Assembly (NCBI GenBank): GCA_018830865.1
Contig: JAHJRN010000019.1
Coordinates: forward strand, 24,292-88,291
Direction of reading: 5' to 3'
From: Patescibacteria group bacterium
GTDB lineage: Bacteria > Patescibacteriota > Patescibacteriia > 2-12-FULL-60-25
DNA: 64,000 nt
In this document: one piece after another, positions 8,701 through 17,158 of the stretch
Numbering within the stretch: position 1 is the first letter of the stretch
Layout of the letters: the number at the start of each line of letters is the position of its first letter
Position numbers and translations under genes: made by a program
Notes under the pieces: model-generated
What the model saw: only the letters and a program-made list of their open reading frames with translations
Told to the model about the DNA's origin: nothing
Database searches by the model: none

Positions 8701-11085
8701 GGGCCGCGCCTCGACCATGTCGGTCCAGGAATCCCAGCATCCGGTGTATTCGGCCGCGGGATCGCACGTCTGACGCGCAGTCGCGAAGCTGAATGAGGCG
8801 ATTCCCGCGTCGTCCGTCATGACCTCAAGGCTGCCATTGTCGTCATGACCGCTCACGGTGAGACGAATCGCCTTGTTCGAGACCGGCGTGCCGTCGAAGA
8901 GCCGGACCCGGACCTGACCGGTCAGGTCCTGCCCCGCGAATAGTTGATCCTCCGTCGGTGTGATGTCGATGGTAAACGCGGGTTTCACCACGTCGCGAAT
9001 CTCGATCATCCTCGAGGTCACGACATCGCCGTCGCGCAGGACCGTCACCTGATAGCTCCCCGGCGCCATCGTCTCCCAGGAAAGTTTCCCCCGGAAGAAA
9101 CCGTCCTCGTCCGGCGTCACCCGTTCCTCGACATAGACCTTGGAGCGGTAGGTCAGGTAATCGCGTACCGAACCGGTGATCTGGACCGTGACGGACGAGG
9201 CGCCTTGCTTGGTCACACGGTCCTGCACGACGCCGAAGAACGACAACGTGTCGCCGATGCGATAGAGCGGGCGGTCGAGGTACAGGTACCCGACCGACGC
9301 GCCGGTGTTGCCGGACGGTCCGTAGCCGTAGGCCCACCAGCCGCGACGTGAGATGGGGACGACGGCGGACATCTCCCCGGAGCCGACATACGCGATGGCG
9401 AGCCGCGTCTCGCCGTCCGTGGACGTGGACGAAAGGGCGGCAGGCGTCGGCAGGCGCACGACGCCGTCGGCGTCCGTCTGTCCGGCGACGCCCTCGAGCG
9501 TGACGGGCAGGGAAGACAGCGGCTTCTGGGAATCGAGGTTCATGACCCACAGCACGGTCTCCGACGCATCCGAGATGGCGTAGGTCGCGGCGTCCGTGAC
9601 CTGCATCACCGCCCAGGATTCCTCGCTGACGGCCTCGGGCTTCGTGCTCGTCGGCTGGATAAGGATGAGGTAGAGCCCGGGCTTCTGTCCGGGCAGCCGA
9701 AGGAAACTTGAATAGGTCTCGTCGTTCCGCTCGAGCGCCACGTCCGCCTCGAACGCCTTCGTCACGGCATACGGACGGAAGTCGTCCCCGCGTTTGCCCG
9801 TCTCGTACGCCCAGAACGGGATGGCATAGACCTTCCGGATGAGGGCGACCGCGTCGTCCGCGGTGAGGGCGTAGCCCGTGACGAGAGCGCCGTCCGCGGT
9901 GAAGCGTCCGTACGGCTCCCGCACGTTGAGGAACGCGTCCTCGTCCGGCGCGGACTCGAAGAACGCGCCGACCGGCATCAGGCTGATGGTGCGGTCCGCG
10001 TCGGAAGAGGCTCTGGCCGCGGTCTCGAACCGGATGACGGCGTCGCTCTCGAGACCCAGACCGCTCTCCGCGAGCTTCCACCCCTTGCGGAGCGTGACGG
10101 TATAGATGCGACCGGGTTCGAACGGCTTCGCCGGCAGGAAGACGAGGGAGCGGCCATGCGTCTCGAAGCGTCCTTCGACCTTCGGCTCGATGGAGAAGCT
10201 CGCCGTCGGGTCCTCCCATCCGGCCTGCGACATCGTGATCTCGATGGCCGTGTCCACGGGCACGCCCGACGACTGGTCGCCCGGCACGGACGCGAGCACG
10301 CGGAACACGTCCTTGGTCTGCACGGCCCAGCTGAACTCGCGCGCGCTGGTCGTCCCATCGGATTTCTCCACCACGGTCGCGGCAGTGAGACGATAGACCT
10401 TCCCGGGTTCGAGCGGGTCCTTGGGGATCACGCGGAATTCGCGGGAGCCCATCTGTTTCACGTCCACCTCGATGGGCGGGACGATGCGCAGGTTCTGGCG
10501 GAGGGCCTCCTCCGTCACATCCACCTTGGACGTGATGCGAAACGCGGTCCCGATGTCCGCTCCGGCGGCGTCCTCCTCCTCGGCCACGAGCATGAACGCG
10601 TCGCCGGCAAGCGCCTCGGGGATGAGGATGCGGCTCACCGCGCGTCCGGCGTCCGACGCCTTCTGGAAAAAGACCGGTCCGCGCATCATGACGCCGATGG
10701 CGATGACCGCGACCGCGAGCACGCCGACCGCGCCCCCCACCCACGTCGAAATCCGGAACGGCATCCCGCTTCTCGCATCCCGCTTCTCGACCCCCTTCTC
10801 CTTCGCCTCCGGCATCGCGACGATGACATGCTCGTCGCCGACCGGCGCCGTCGCCCTCTTCTCGTTGTTCACCTCTTGTTTCTTCGTTTCCGACATATGC
10901 ATCAAATCCGCACGTTGCTTCGCTGCCGTGGCCGGGTCGAGCCGACCCATGGACGCCTCGGCATCGCGACGGAGCGCATCCGTCATCTCCAAGAACGGGC
11001 GGAGTCCCTCAGGATGACGCCCATCTGATGCGCCGGACAGCGCGCGGTCGAACGCCTCGGCGTTCGTGTCGTTCACATCGGTCAT
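5746..11085 (-). CDS. Alpha-2-macroglobulin-like protein with cytoplasmic anti-sigma-like N-terminus
   Basis: About 1,779 residues. Residues 1-110 are hydrophilic and predicted cytoplasmic, one membrane helix spans about 115-134 (WVGGAVGVLAVAVIAIGVMM), and the rest is extracytoplasmic. The body shows Ig-like and macroglobulin strands, a central A2M segment (TSWRLSAVAVTKG near residue 1200) and a helical alpha-alpha domain. Near residue 1370 the usual CxEQ thioester is replaced by AWNVRVES, so no thioester can form. The N-terminal piece (LRPFLEMTDALRR, then LDPATAAKQRADLM) resembles short segments beside ECF sigma factors. The ATG at 11085 overlaps the sigma gene stop. The frame is open further upstream, but that part is antisense-like within the sigma gene. 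Confidence 0.85.
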   Translation of the reverse strand: MTDVNDTNAEAFDRALSGASDGRHPEGLRPFLEMTDALRRDAEASMGRLDPATAAKQRADLMHMSETKKQEVNNEKRATAPVGDEHVIVAMPEAKEKGVEKRDARSGMPFRISTWVGGAVGVLAVAVIAIGVMMRGPVFFQKASDAGRAVSRILIPEALAGDAFMLVAEEEDAAGADIGTAFRITSKVDVTEEALRQNLRIVPPIEVDVKQMGSREFRVIPKDPLEPGKVYRLTAATVVEKSDGTTSAREFSWAVQTKDVFRVLASVPGDQSSGVPVDTAIEITMSQAGWEDPTASFSIEPKVEGRFETHGRSLVFLPAKPFEPGRIYTVTLRKGWKLAESGLGLESDAVIRFETAARASSDADRTISLMPVGAFFESAPDEDAFLNVREPYGRFTADGALVTGYALTADDAVALIRKVYAIPFWAYETGKRGDDFRPYAVTKAFEADVALERNDETYSSFLRLPGQKPGLYLILIQPTSTKPEAVSEESWAVMQVTDAATYAISDASETVLWVMNLDSQKPLSSLPVTLEGVAGQTDADGVVRLPTPAALSSTSTDGETRLAIAYVGSGEMSAVVPISRRGWWAYGYGPSGNTGASVGYLYLDRPLYRIGDTLSFFGVVQDRVTKQGASSVTVQITGSVRDYLTYRSKVYVEERVTPDEDGFFRGKLSWETMAPGSYQVTVLRDGDVVTSRMIEIRDVVKPAFTIDITPTEDQLFAGQDLTGQVRVRLFDGTPVSNKAIRLTVSGHDDNGSLEVMTDDAGIASFSFATARQTCDPAAEYTGCWDSWTDMVEARPVEAEEADIYGMAFVSLWPARLSAMTEIATKGSDATVSFLVRRVDLSAALGREERSVLTTPLSGIRLTGKVVERRWERIELGPEQSRYDIILKRVVPSYRYEIRERDVQAIDVTTGADGRATLRVPMSDGVSYRFYASATDEAGAIETVAGSFAKGWYDRWGPDGSSRGISLEPTTPRDDRPGYGMDEEVSVTFVKDGERLPDASSPSFLYVEASRGIRTVSASGRSTYAFRYRGDLIPNMTLYGVAFGPTGFQETSYSASFDTDARRLKVTVTADPATSVPSGKITATVDVRDQLGNPVKGARVAFGAVDESLLAASSMGDLVESPLTSLYGWVSDGIVASRKSHMALGEDLWMSPGYGGAEMGGGGSEAIRRTFKDTATFDVVTTDGGGRATFAFTAPDNITSWRLSAVAVTKGLSAGYDRTKLAVTKPVFVDAVVPETLLATDAPVLKIRAYGVGLATGDPITFRVDAPTLGITNAVVTGTAGTPAYVAVDRLTVGTHDVVLRVEAKGGSDALLRKVTVVPSRFTRADFVSTDLAPGTALPDIGTSPEVDVRFSSLAQSRYLPRLESLANAWNVRVESMIAERIARGLLTRFFGRTDPEDVGPLTRYQRTGGVAPLPYASEDVELSAKAAATDPDAFDAGRLAAYFWGIADDAKVSREEAIRALSGLASLGEPVLTRLRGFTVVEDLTWRERLALGRGLEAAGDREAARGVLEALLVSREERDGHIHIAVSEDRREVLEATAEAAALAASVGHPDAAGLDAYLETNWSDEALTDLDRAYYLAHVIPTLASGDVTVRYVVGGEEQTVSLVDGGTEQVTLTADEARAFRVTSVDGPASATFVRRIAQPPVSVPEIGLTREYLLPDAASADALTEGMTVTVVLTPSWTTNAQDGCYLVRDHLPSGLAPMVTLDFGWYDTGSGMSYPIEVGTQDISFVACKGQKKPITYRARVVSRGSFTAESAIMQSMVTPAVTAATVSKTIRIR

Positions 11086-11672
11086 ATATGTGTATCGTTC
11101 GTGGACGAGGGCGTGCCATGGGCGAGATAGGCGACCCGCAGGCGGCCGATGGCCCGATAGACGAGCACGGCCGCATGATTCGGGGTGACGCCAAGCCCCG
11201 CGGCGATCTCCGCGGTGTCGCATCCGCCGTAGAACTTCATGTCGATGACCTGCTGGTCGCGCGCGGAGAGACGTTTCAGCGTCTCGCGCAACCGGTCGCC
11301 CTCGATGGAGACGTGCGCGTTCCAGGCCGGATCGTCGGCGGACGGCGGGTCCCACGTGTCGGGATCGACCGCCTCGTCCTTGCGGACCGACGCGCTGCGC
11401 CAATGGTCCGTCAGCAGGTTCGACGCGACCCGGAAGAGCCACGCGCCGAGCGACGCCCCCCTCCATTCGAGCGTGGGGGCGGATTCGAGGAGCTTCATGA
11501 ACGTCCGCGAGACGAGATCCTCGGCCGTCTCCTTATGGCCGCACCGCTTGAGGAGGAATCCGTACAGCCGGTCGGCATAGAGGTCATAGGCCTCGCCGAT
11601 GGCGGACGGGTCGGACGCGAGGCGCCCGAACAGATCGCGGTCGTCGGAGGTTTTCGTCACGTCGTCCGACAT
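11082..11672 (-). CDS. RNA polymerase ECF-type sigma factor
   Basis: A 196-residue sigma-70 family protein with only regions 2 and 4. Region 2 is seen at about residues 36-100 (LYGFLLKRCGHKETAEDLV, FMKLLE, GAWLFRVASNLLTDHWR). Region 4 is at about 135-185 (LSARDQQVIDMKF, then TAEIAAGLGVTPNHAAVLVYRAIGRLR, a helix-turn-helix). It directs RNA polymerase to a stress-type regulon. The stop overlaps the start of the A2M-like gene (ATGA). The ATG at 11672 was chosen because residue 1 then lies just before the normal ECF start; another in-frame ATG is at 11690. A TATACT hexamer at 11713-11708 could be its -10. Confidence 0.9.
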   Translation of the reverse strand: MSDDVTKTSDDRDLFGRLASDPSAIGEAYDLYADRLYGFLLKRCGHKETAEDLVSRTFMKLLESAPTLEWRGASLGAWLFRVASNLLTDHWRSASVRKDEAVDPDTWDPPSADDPAWNAHVSIEGDRLRETLKRLSARDQQVIDMKFYGGCDTAEIAAGLGVTPNHAAVLVYRAIGRLRVAYLAHGTPSSTNDTHI

Positions 11673-11729
11673 ATGATGGAACGATAGCATGCGATGGTCA
11701 TGACACAAGTATAGCCTACGCGCGCATGA

Positions 11730-11762
11730 AAAAAACCGCCCCAGCGAGTATTGCTGAGGCGG
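11730..11762 (-). terminator. Rho-independent terminator of the 11768-12451 gene
   Basis: Reading leftward, the stem CCGCCTCAGC pairs with GCTGGGGCGG around loop AATACTC and is followed by a run of T. It separates this gene from the sigma operon. Confidence 0.8.
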
Positions 11763-11767
11763 AAGAA

Positions 11768-12451
11768 TCACGCATCTTTGCGTACGAACAAGAACCGGCC
11801 GGCGGCGTCCCACTCGTCATCGAATCGGCAACTGTCGAGCATACGCCTACCGAAATCGATGTCCAGCACCGCGGCGTACCGCTGGCCGTCGCGTTGCATG
11901 GATGAACCGAGAGCCGCAATCCAAAACTGCCGTTGCAACTCTGGGTACCCCTTCGCGAACGCGTACGCTTCAAGGTGGATCGCGGGACGGTAGCCCAGCG
12001 TGTCCATCTCGGCGATAGCCGACTCGGTCAACAAGGCGCGACCGAAATGTTTGACGAGCATGATGCGATTACCGGATGTCTGGTCGATATCGATACACGA
12101 CGGGTGAGGCTGCCACTCGTGATCACCGCTGAATATGACCGACACCCCGCTCTTAGAGAACTCGGCCTCAAACACGCCCATGTCACGCGGCATCGTGTAG
12201 TCCACGAAGACGCGATAGTGGTGTGGCGGGAGGCTATCGACGGGCGGCTTCGGATACGTCCGATCGTCGAGGTAGTCCGTGTGCGCGATGTCGACCATGT
12301 CCACGAGGGCTGCGCGGCCGGCGGGCGTGGTCAGCCGATGGATAGCCTCGAACGGGACCTCTCCTTCCCGTGCGACGTCCATGATGCTCGTGATGAGCGC
12401 CTGGAAGAACCCGGCGCCGCGTTCGATGTCCGATACCTTCTTCTTGGCCAT
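11768..12451 (-). CDS. Hypothetical cytoplasmic protein
   Basis: A 227-residue protein of unknown function starting MAKKKVSD. The ATG at 12451 is favoured by a strong ribosome-binding site (GGAGAGGAGG) about 6 nt upstream, rare in this window. No membrane segment or signal peptide is seen. Its last 50 residues (AALGSSM, FGRRMLDSCRF, FLFVRKDA) resemble the end of the 42189-42626 protein (LALGSRM, RGLKVVQIDEI, FLAVRLDA), so the two probably share a domain. It stands alone with its own terminator. I do not recognise a family. Confidence 0.72.
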   Translation of the reverse strand: MAKKKVSDIERGAGFFQALITSIMDVAREGEVPFEAIHRLTTPAGRAALVDMVDIAHTDYLDDRTYPKPPVDSLPPHHYRVFVDYTMPRDMGVFEAEFSKSGVSVIFSGDHEWQPHPSCIDIDQTSGNRIMLVKHFGRALLTESAIAEMDTLGYRPAIHLEAYAFAKGYPELQRQFWIAALGSSMQRDGQRYAAVLDIDFGRRMLDSCRFDDEWDAAGRFLFVRKDA

Positions 12452-12613
12452 GACGGCCTCCTCTCCGCTTCGACGGCTCACCCCTCATCCCGACCGCAGC
12501 GTCGGGACCCCAGGCTCACCGTGTTCAGAAGGATGTTCTGTAAGAAAGGTGCATATGTAGGTAACGCTTTTTCGACGAAATGTCAAGGAATGCATGGTAT
12601 CATAGGGCATATC

Positions 12614-14443
12614 ATGGGACGTCCTCCGATGCGACAGCTCCTCTCCATGCCGATGCGTGAATTCGCGCTCGAGGGTTTGGTCGTGCTTGGGTTCGTCGCG
12701 TCCTTCGTCTCCCCCTCCGGCAACGTCCTCCTTGCCGTCGCCGCGATCATCGGAAGCGTCCCGACGCTCCTCGAGGCGATGAAGTCGCTGCTGCGCCTGA
12801 AGATCGGCATCGACGTGTTCAACGCGGTCGCGGTCGTCATCACCCTCGTCATGTGGGACCTGCGTGCCGCGGCCTTCATCGTGCTCATGCTCTCGGCCGC
12901 GCGCGTGCTCGAATGGCGCACTGCCACGCGGACCGGCGACGCCATCGCGGAGCTTCTCGCGCTCAAGCCCGAACGGGCGATGCTTGAGGTCGACGGCGAC
13001 CTGCACGACGTCCCGGCGGATGAGGTCCGCGTCGGCGACATCCTGGTGGTGACCGAAGGCGGCCGCGTGCCGGTGGACGGCATCATCACGTTCGGCGAGG
13101 CGCATCTGAACGAGGCCTCGGTCACGGGCGAATCCGTGCCGGTGCACAAACTCCCCGGGGATCGCGTCGTGAGTTCGACCCTCGACGAATCCGGCACCAT
13201 CAAGATCCGCGCGACGGCCGTCGGGGGCGACACCGTCATCGACCGCATGGCTGATCTCATGCGCGACGCGGCGAAGCACAAGTCGCGTTCCGAGAAGCTG
13301 GCGGATCGGTTCGCGGGCGGATTCCTCCCCTTCGTCCTGGCGCTGGGTCTCGTGACGTATCTCGTGACGCGGAACGCCTCCATGACCGCCGCAATCTTCC
13401 TGGTCGCCTGCGCGGACGACATGGCCGTGGCCATCCCGCTCGCCGTGACCGCCTCCATCGGCCGCGCAGCCAAACGCGGCGTCGTCGTGAAGGGCGGCGA
13501 GTGGCTGGACCGCCTGCGCGCCCCGCACACGGTCGTGTTCGACAAGACCGGCACGCTGACCTACGGCGCCATCGAAGTGATGGACGTGGTGATGGAACCT
13601 GGCGTGAGCGAATCCTCCTTCTGGAGCGCGGTCGGTCAAGCGGAAAAATTCTCGGAACATCCCATCGGACGCGCCGTCTATCGCGAGGCGCTGACGCATG
13701 TCAGCGACATCCCCGATCCCATCGACGTCCGTGTCGTACAGGGGGCGGGCATCGTCGCACGGACCCACGATGGCGAAATCGGCATCGGCAACGAGCGGCT
13801 TGCGTCCGCCATCGGCATCGACGGGACGGAAGCGTCCGCGACAGGACGGACCGTCTTCGGCGTCTATCGTGACGCCAAGCTCATCGGTTACATTTCCGTG
13901 TCCGACGTCCCGAAACCCGAAGCGGCGGAAAGCGTCCGTGAACTCAAACGACTTGGCGTCAGACGCGTCCTGATGTTCACGGGCGATGCGCCGGAGGTGG
14001 CACGGCGCGTCGCGGACGCCATCGGCATCGACGGCTACGTCGCGTCCATGCGGCCGGAGGACAAGGTCCGCGCCATCGAGGACCTGCTCCCGCAGGGAAC
14101 GCTCGTCATGGTCGGCGACGGCGTGAACGACGCGCCGGCGCTCGCACGCGCGGACGTAGGTATCGCCATGGGCGGAGCCGGGACGGCCGTCGCGGTCGAG
14201 GCCGCGGACATCGTCATCCTCACGGACGACCTGAACCGCCTCCCCGACATCATCCGGCTCGGACGCCGCACCGTCTCGGTCGTCCACGGCGATATCGTGA
14301 TCTGGGCCGTATCCAACGTCATCGGATTCACGCTCGTCCTCACCGGCTTCCTCGGTCCTGCCCTCGCCGCCTTCTACAATTTCGTCACGGACTTCTTCCC
14401 GATGCTCAATTCGACCCGGTTGTTTAAGGAATATCGGGATTAG
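12614..14443 (+). CDS. P1B-like heavy-metal P-type ATPase with altered metal-site motif
   Basis: A 609-residue P-type ATPase without an N-terminal HMA domain. Hallmarks are TGES in the actuator domain (SVTGESVP), the phosphorylated Asp in VFDKTGTLT, the P1B-specific HP motif (SEHPIGRAV), a GxGx nucleotide loop (VQGAGIVA), and GDGVNDAPAL. About eight hydrophobic helices are visible. The membrane motif normally reading CPC or SPC is CADD (VACADDMAVAIPLA), with no Pro between. Transported ion is therefore unknown. It is shorter than typical P1B pumps. The ATG follows a TATCAT hexamer by about 10 nt. The upstream extension of the frame is noncoding and overlaps the divergent gene. Confidence 0.85.
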   Translation: MGRPPMRQLLSMPMREFALEGLVVLGFVASFVSPSGNVLLAVAAIIGSVPTLLEAMKSLLRLKIGIDVFNAVAVVITLVMWDLRAAAFIVLMLSAARVLEWRTATRTGDAIAELLALKPERAMLEVDGDLHDVPADEVRVGDILVVTEGGRVPVDGIITFGEAHLNEASVTGESVPVHKLPGDRVVSSTLDESGTIKIRATAVGGDTVIDRMADLMRDAAKHKSRSEKLADRFAGGFLPFVLALGLVTYLVTRNASMTAAIFLVACADDMAVAIPLAVTASIGRAAKRGVVVKGGEWLDRLRAPHTVVFDKTGTLTYGAIEVMDVVMEPGVSESSFWSAVGQAEKFSEHPIGRAVYREALTHVSDIPDPIDVRVVQGAGIVARTHDGEIGIGNERLASAIGIDGTEASATGRTVFGVYRDAKLIGYISVSDVPKPEAAESVRELKRLGVRRVLMFTGDAPEVARRVADAIGIDGYVASMRPEDKVRAIEDLLPQGTLVMVGDGVNDAPALARADVGIAMGGAGTAVAVEAADIVILTDDLNRLPDIIRLGRRTVSVVHGDIVIWAVSNVIGFTLVLTGFLGPALAAFYNFVTDFFPMLNSTRLFKEYRD

Positions 14444-14451
14444 ACGTTCTA

Positions 14452-14577
14452 CGGCATGACGGAGGGTGCGGTAGATGTGAAGATCCCTCGGATGACCTCG
14501 GGACGCGGAGTCTTTCGTATCGGGACGCGACATCCAAAATATTCGCTTCCTGAGCGTAGCCGAAGGACCTTCAAAAC
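14452..14577. repeat. Single copy of a dispersed intergenic repeat
   Basis: This stretch between two convergent genes matches the tandem repeat at the right end of the window in the same order: GGCATGACGGA, GGTGCGGTA, GAAGATCCCTCGGATGACC, CTCGGGACGCGG, ATATTCGCTTCCTGAGCG and GCCGAAGGACCTTCAA. It runs into the last codons of the nucleotidyltransferase gene. Confidence 0.75.
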
Positions 14578-16061
14578 AGCCGTAGCTGTTGTTTCACGTA
14601 CTCTATCGCCTCCTTCTTCGTCTCGATGTCTCCGGTATCCCGCATCTCCTCGACGCGTCGGATCCACTCCCCCATCCCGGGGCCTGGCGCGACGCCGAGC
14701 GTCTTCAGGTCTTCGCCGGAGAGCAGCGGCGCGAGCGCGCCATCCGTCCGTTCGAGTTCGGTCGCGACCTGGATGAACGCCTCCAGTGCCGGCAGGACCG
14801 GTCGACCGGCCTTCATGCTCGCGCGGCCGCGCCGATCCGCTTCGACCGCCATCAGGAAAACCTGCCACGGAAGCGGCGCGAGACGTTTCAGGATCCGACG
14901 GACGCCGTTGCGGTATGCCCGTTCGTCCATCTTCCCCGCCTCATGCTTCTTCCAGATACGGACAGGCGTCATGTGATTCACGACGATGGCGGCCACGTCA
15001 CGCGCGACGGACGATGGAAAGGTCCATCGATCGAGCAGGGTTCCCGTGGGGATGACGCCTGCCGCGTCATGCCCCAGTGCCTGAACACGCCCATCCACGA
15101 CAGCCGAGGTCGCGGGTTTCCCAAGGTCGTGGCACAGCGCCCCGAGCATCACGGTCAGACGCGCATCCGTGTCCGGCGCAGGAGATGCGGTTCTGACGAT
15201 CTTCGCCGCCGTATCGAGCACGATCATCGTATGCGTCCAGACGTCGCCTTCGGGATGCCATTCCGGTTCCTGCCCCACGCCGATGAGCGCATCGATCTCA
15301 GGATAGTCGCGCGCGATGACGCCGAGGTCGCGCAGGAGGGTGAACCCGGCCGAAGGTGTCGGCGCAAGCAAGAGCTTCCGCATCTCTTCGGTCACGCGCT
15401 CGGCGGACAGCTCGTCGAGGTCACCGGCCGAGACCATCTCTTTCATGAGTCCGACTGTCTTGGGCTCCACACTGAAGCCGAATCGCGCCACGAACTGCGC
15501 GGCGCGATAGACCCGGAGCGGATCGTCGGGAAAGGCCGCGGGATCGGTCGCGCGCAGGACCATCCGCATCAGGTCTTCGCGTCCCCCATGCGCGTCGATG
15601 ACCTCGCCCGTCGCAGGATCGGCCGCCATCGCGTTCACCGTGAAATCGCGTCGACGTGAGGCGTCCTCGACCGACATCGTCGGATCTCCAGTAACTGTGA
15701 AGCCGCGATGCCCTTTCCCCGCCTTCGACTCACGTCGAGGCAGGGCGACATCGAGCTCCACGTCGTCGTCCACCCGAATCTTGAATACGCCGAACGCCCG
15801 TCCGACCGCATGGACGCGGCCGGGAAAATGCTTCGTGAGGGTGACGTCGATTTCGTCGACAGAAACGCCATAGACCTCGAGGTCCGCGTCCGCCGATGTC
15901 CGGCCGAGCAGGGCATCGCGCACGAATCCGCCGACCAGGAGCGCCCGCGGGACGGCCTTCGCGACGGTCCGCGCGGCCTCAAGAAGCCGCGGATCCTGCG
16001 CCAAGATACGCGTGCGGCATGTCTCCGGATCGAGGACGTCCTGCTGAAAGGGGTTCTGCAT
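14571..16061 (-). CDS. cca: tRNA nucleotidyltransferase / poly(A) polymerase family (CCA enzyme)
   Basis: A 496-residue class II nucleotidyltransferase that adds or repairs the CCA end of tRNAs. The head domain shows LVGGFVRDALLGR and the metal-binding DADLEVYG (DxD), followed by RRRDFTVNAMA and the RNA-binding segment DPLRVYRAAQFVARFGF. The C-terminal half contains an HD-type region (LGALCHDLGKP). The HD domain and size match the long bacterial form. The ATG at 16061 starts MQNPFQQDV; upstream in-frame sequence is not protein-like. A TATGAT hexamer 6 nt before the ATG suggests a leaderless start, divergent from prs. All tRNAs in this window already encode CCA, so repair is a likely role. Confidence 0.9.
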   Translation of the reverse strand: MQNPFQQDVLDPETCRTRILAQDPRLLEAARTVAKAVPRALLVGGFVRDALLGRTSADADLEVYGVSVDEIDVTLTKHFPGRVHAVGRAFGVFKIRVDDDVELDVALPRRESKAGKGHRGFTVTGDPTMSVEDASRRRDFTVNAMAADPATGEVIDAHGGREDLMRMVLRATDPAAFPDDPLRVYRAAQFVARFGFSVEPKTVGLMKEMVSAGDLDELSAERVTEEMRKLLLAPTPSAGFTLLRDLGVIARDYPEIDALIGVGQEPEWHPEGDVWTHTMIVLDTAAKIVRTASPAPDTDARLTVMLGALCHDLGKPATSAVVDGRVQALGHDAAGVIPTGTLLDRWTFPSSVARDVAAIVVNHMTPVRIWKKHEAGKMDERAYRNGVRRILKRLAPLPWQVFLMAVEADRRGRASMKAGRPVLPALEAFIQVATELERTDGALAPLLSGEDLKTLGVAPGPGMGEWIRRVEEMRDTGDIETKKEAIEYVKQQLRLF

Positions 16062-16141
16062 GCCATCATCATACACGATGTCGCCTGCCCAAGCCGAAAA
16101 CGGGGTGATAGTGTAGAGGCGCCGAACCACAGGAGGGTGCA

Positions 16142-17158
16142 ATGGATTTGCTGCTCTTTTCCAACCAGCCGGAGCATGAACTCGTACGCAACACGCTCAC
16201 GGAGCTCAAACGGATGTCGGGGTTCGACGCGGTCCGGATGGGTCGCGCGACCGTGAAGTTCCATAACGACACGGAGCCGTTCGCCGAAATCCTCGAAAGC
16301 GTGCACGGAAAGCCGTGCGTCGTCATCGCCTGCGATGCCACGGACGACCGTCACACCGTGAACGACTACTCCATGCTCACGCGGGTGCTCCTCGGAGCGC
16401 TCCAATACGCCGAAGCGGACATCCAAGCCCTGATCTATCCGTATTTCCCGTACGCGCGTCAGGATCGGCACAAGGGCGAATCCTCGGATCGGACCGCGAT
16501 CACCGCGAAGATCCACGTGGAAGACTTGGAGCGTGCCGCGGACTTCCGCTTCGTCGGCCTCATGGAGCCGCATACGACCCATCTCGAGACATGGTTCACG
16601 CGCGCATGCCGGCGGCTGCCCGTCGTGCAGGAGTTCATCGCGCCCCTGCGCGAGGATTTCGGCGGATTCGGCAACGTCGTCTTCGCCACGCCTGACGTCG
16701 GCGGCCTGCAGCGTACGCGACGGACCGCCCAGCTCGCCGGAGCATCGTTCCCCTGCGCGGTCATCGACAAGGAACGCGAGCGTATCGGCGAGATCGCCCG
16801 GGCGACCATGGTCTCCGGGGATCTTGCGGGACGGGATGTCGTGGTCGTCGACGACATGATCGATACGGCCGGGACGCTCTGCAATTCGGCGCGTATCGCC
16901 AAGGCCGAAGGCGCGCGGCGCGTCGTCGTCTGCGCCATGCACGGCCTCTTCAACAGAGGCGCGCTCGACCGCATCCGCGCATGCGGCGTGGACAGGGTCT
17001 ACGTCACCTCGTCCGTGACGCAGAAACCCGCAATCCGGGAATCCGACCTCGTCACCATCATCCCCATCGGAAGCCTCACGGCCGAGATCATCCGCTGCGC
17101 CATCGAAAAGAGGTCCTGGAGCGCCTTGCGCATCTCCCGGCTCGAGCGGGTCTGCTAG
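16142..17158 (+). CDS. prs: Ribose-phosphate pyrophosphokinase
   Basis: Makes PRPP from ribose 5-phosphate and ATP for nucleotide, His and Trp synthesis. The 338-residue protein has the N-terminal fold with the ATP-contact loop (YPYFPYARQDRHKGES, about residues 99-115) and the PRPP-binding signature VVVVDDMIDTAGTL near residue 240. The N-terminus differs slightly from the classical KLFAG start, as in other divergent members. The start has a good Shine-Dalgarno (AGGAGGG, 4-5 nt before ATG), one of the few clear ones here. It is convergent with the glycosyltransferase gene downstream. Confidence 0.93.
   Translation: MDLLLFSNQPEHELVRNTLTELKRMSGFDAVRMGRATVKFHNDTEPFAEILESVHGKPCVVIACDATDDRHTVNDYSMLTRVLLGALQYAEADIQALIYPYFPYARQDRHKGESSDRTAITAKIHVEDLERAADFRFVGLMEPHTTHLETWFTRACRRLPVVQEFIAPLREDFGGFGNVVFATPDVGGLQRTRRTAQLAGASFPCAVIDKERERIGEIARATMVSGDLAGRDVVVVDDMIDTAGTLCNSARIAKAEGARRVVVCAMHGLFNRGALDRIRACGVDRVYVTSSVTQKPAIRESDLVTIIPIGSLTAEIIRCAIEKRSWSALRISRLERVC

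Noticed and set aside
11086..11466. Upstream in-frame extension of the A2M-like protein by 127 codons
   Set aside because: It lies inside the ECF sigma gene in another frame, is Arg/Gly-rich without motifs, and the ATG at 11085 forms a clean ATGA overlap.
11933..12613. N-terminal extension of the P-type ATPase frame
   Set aside because: It runs antisense to the hypothetical gene at 11768-12451 and has no HMA or membrane features.
12485..14533. A 682-codon minus-strand frame across the P-type ATPase
   Set aside because: Asp/Arg/His-rich antisense shadow; the plus strand carries DKTG, TGES and GDGVNDAP.
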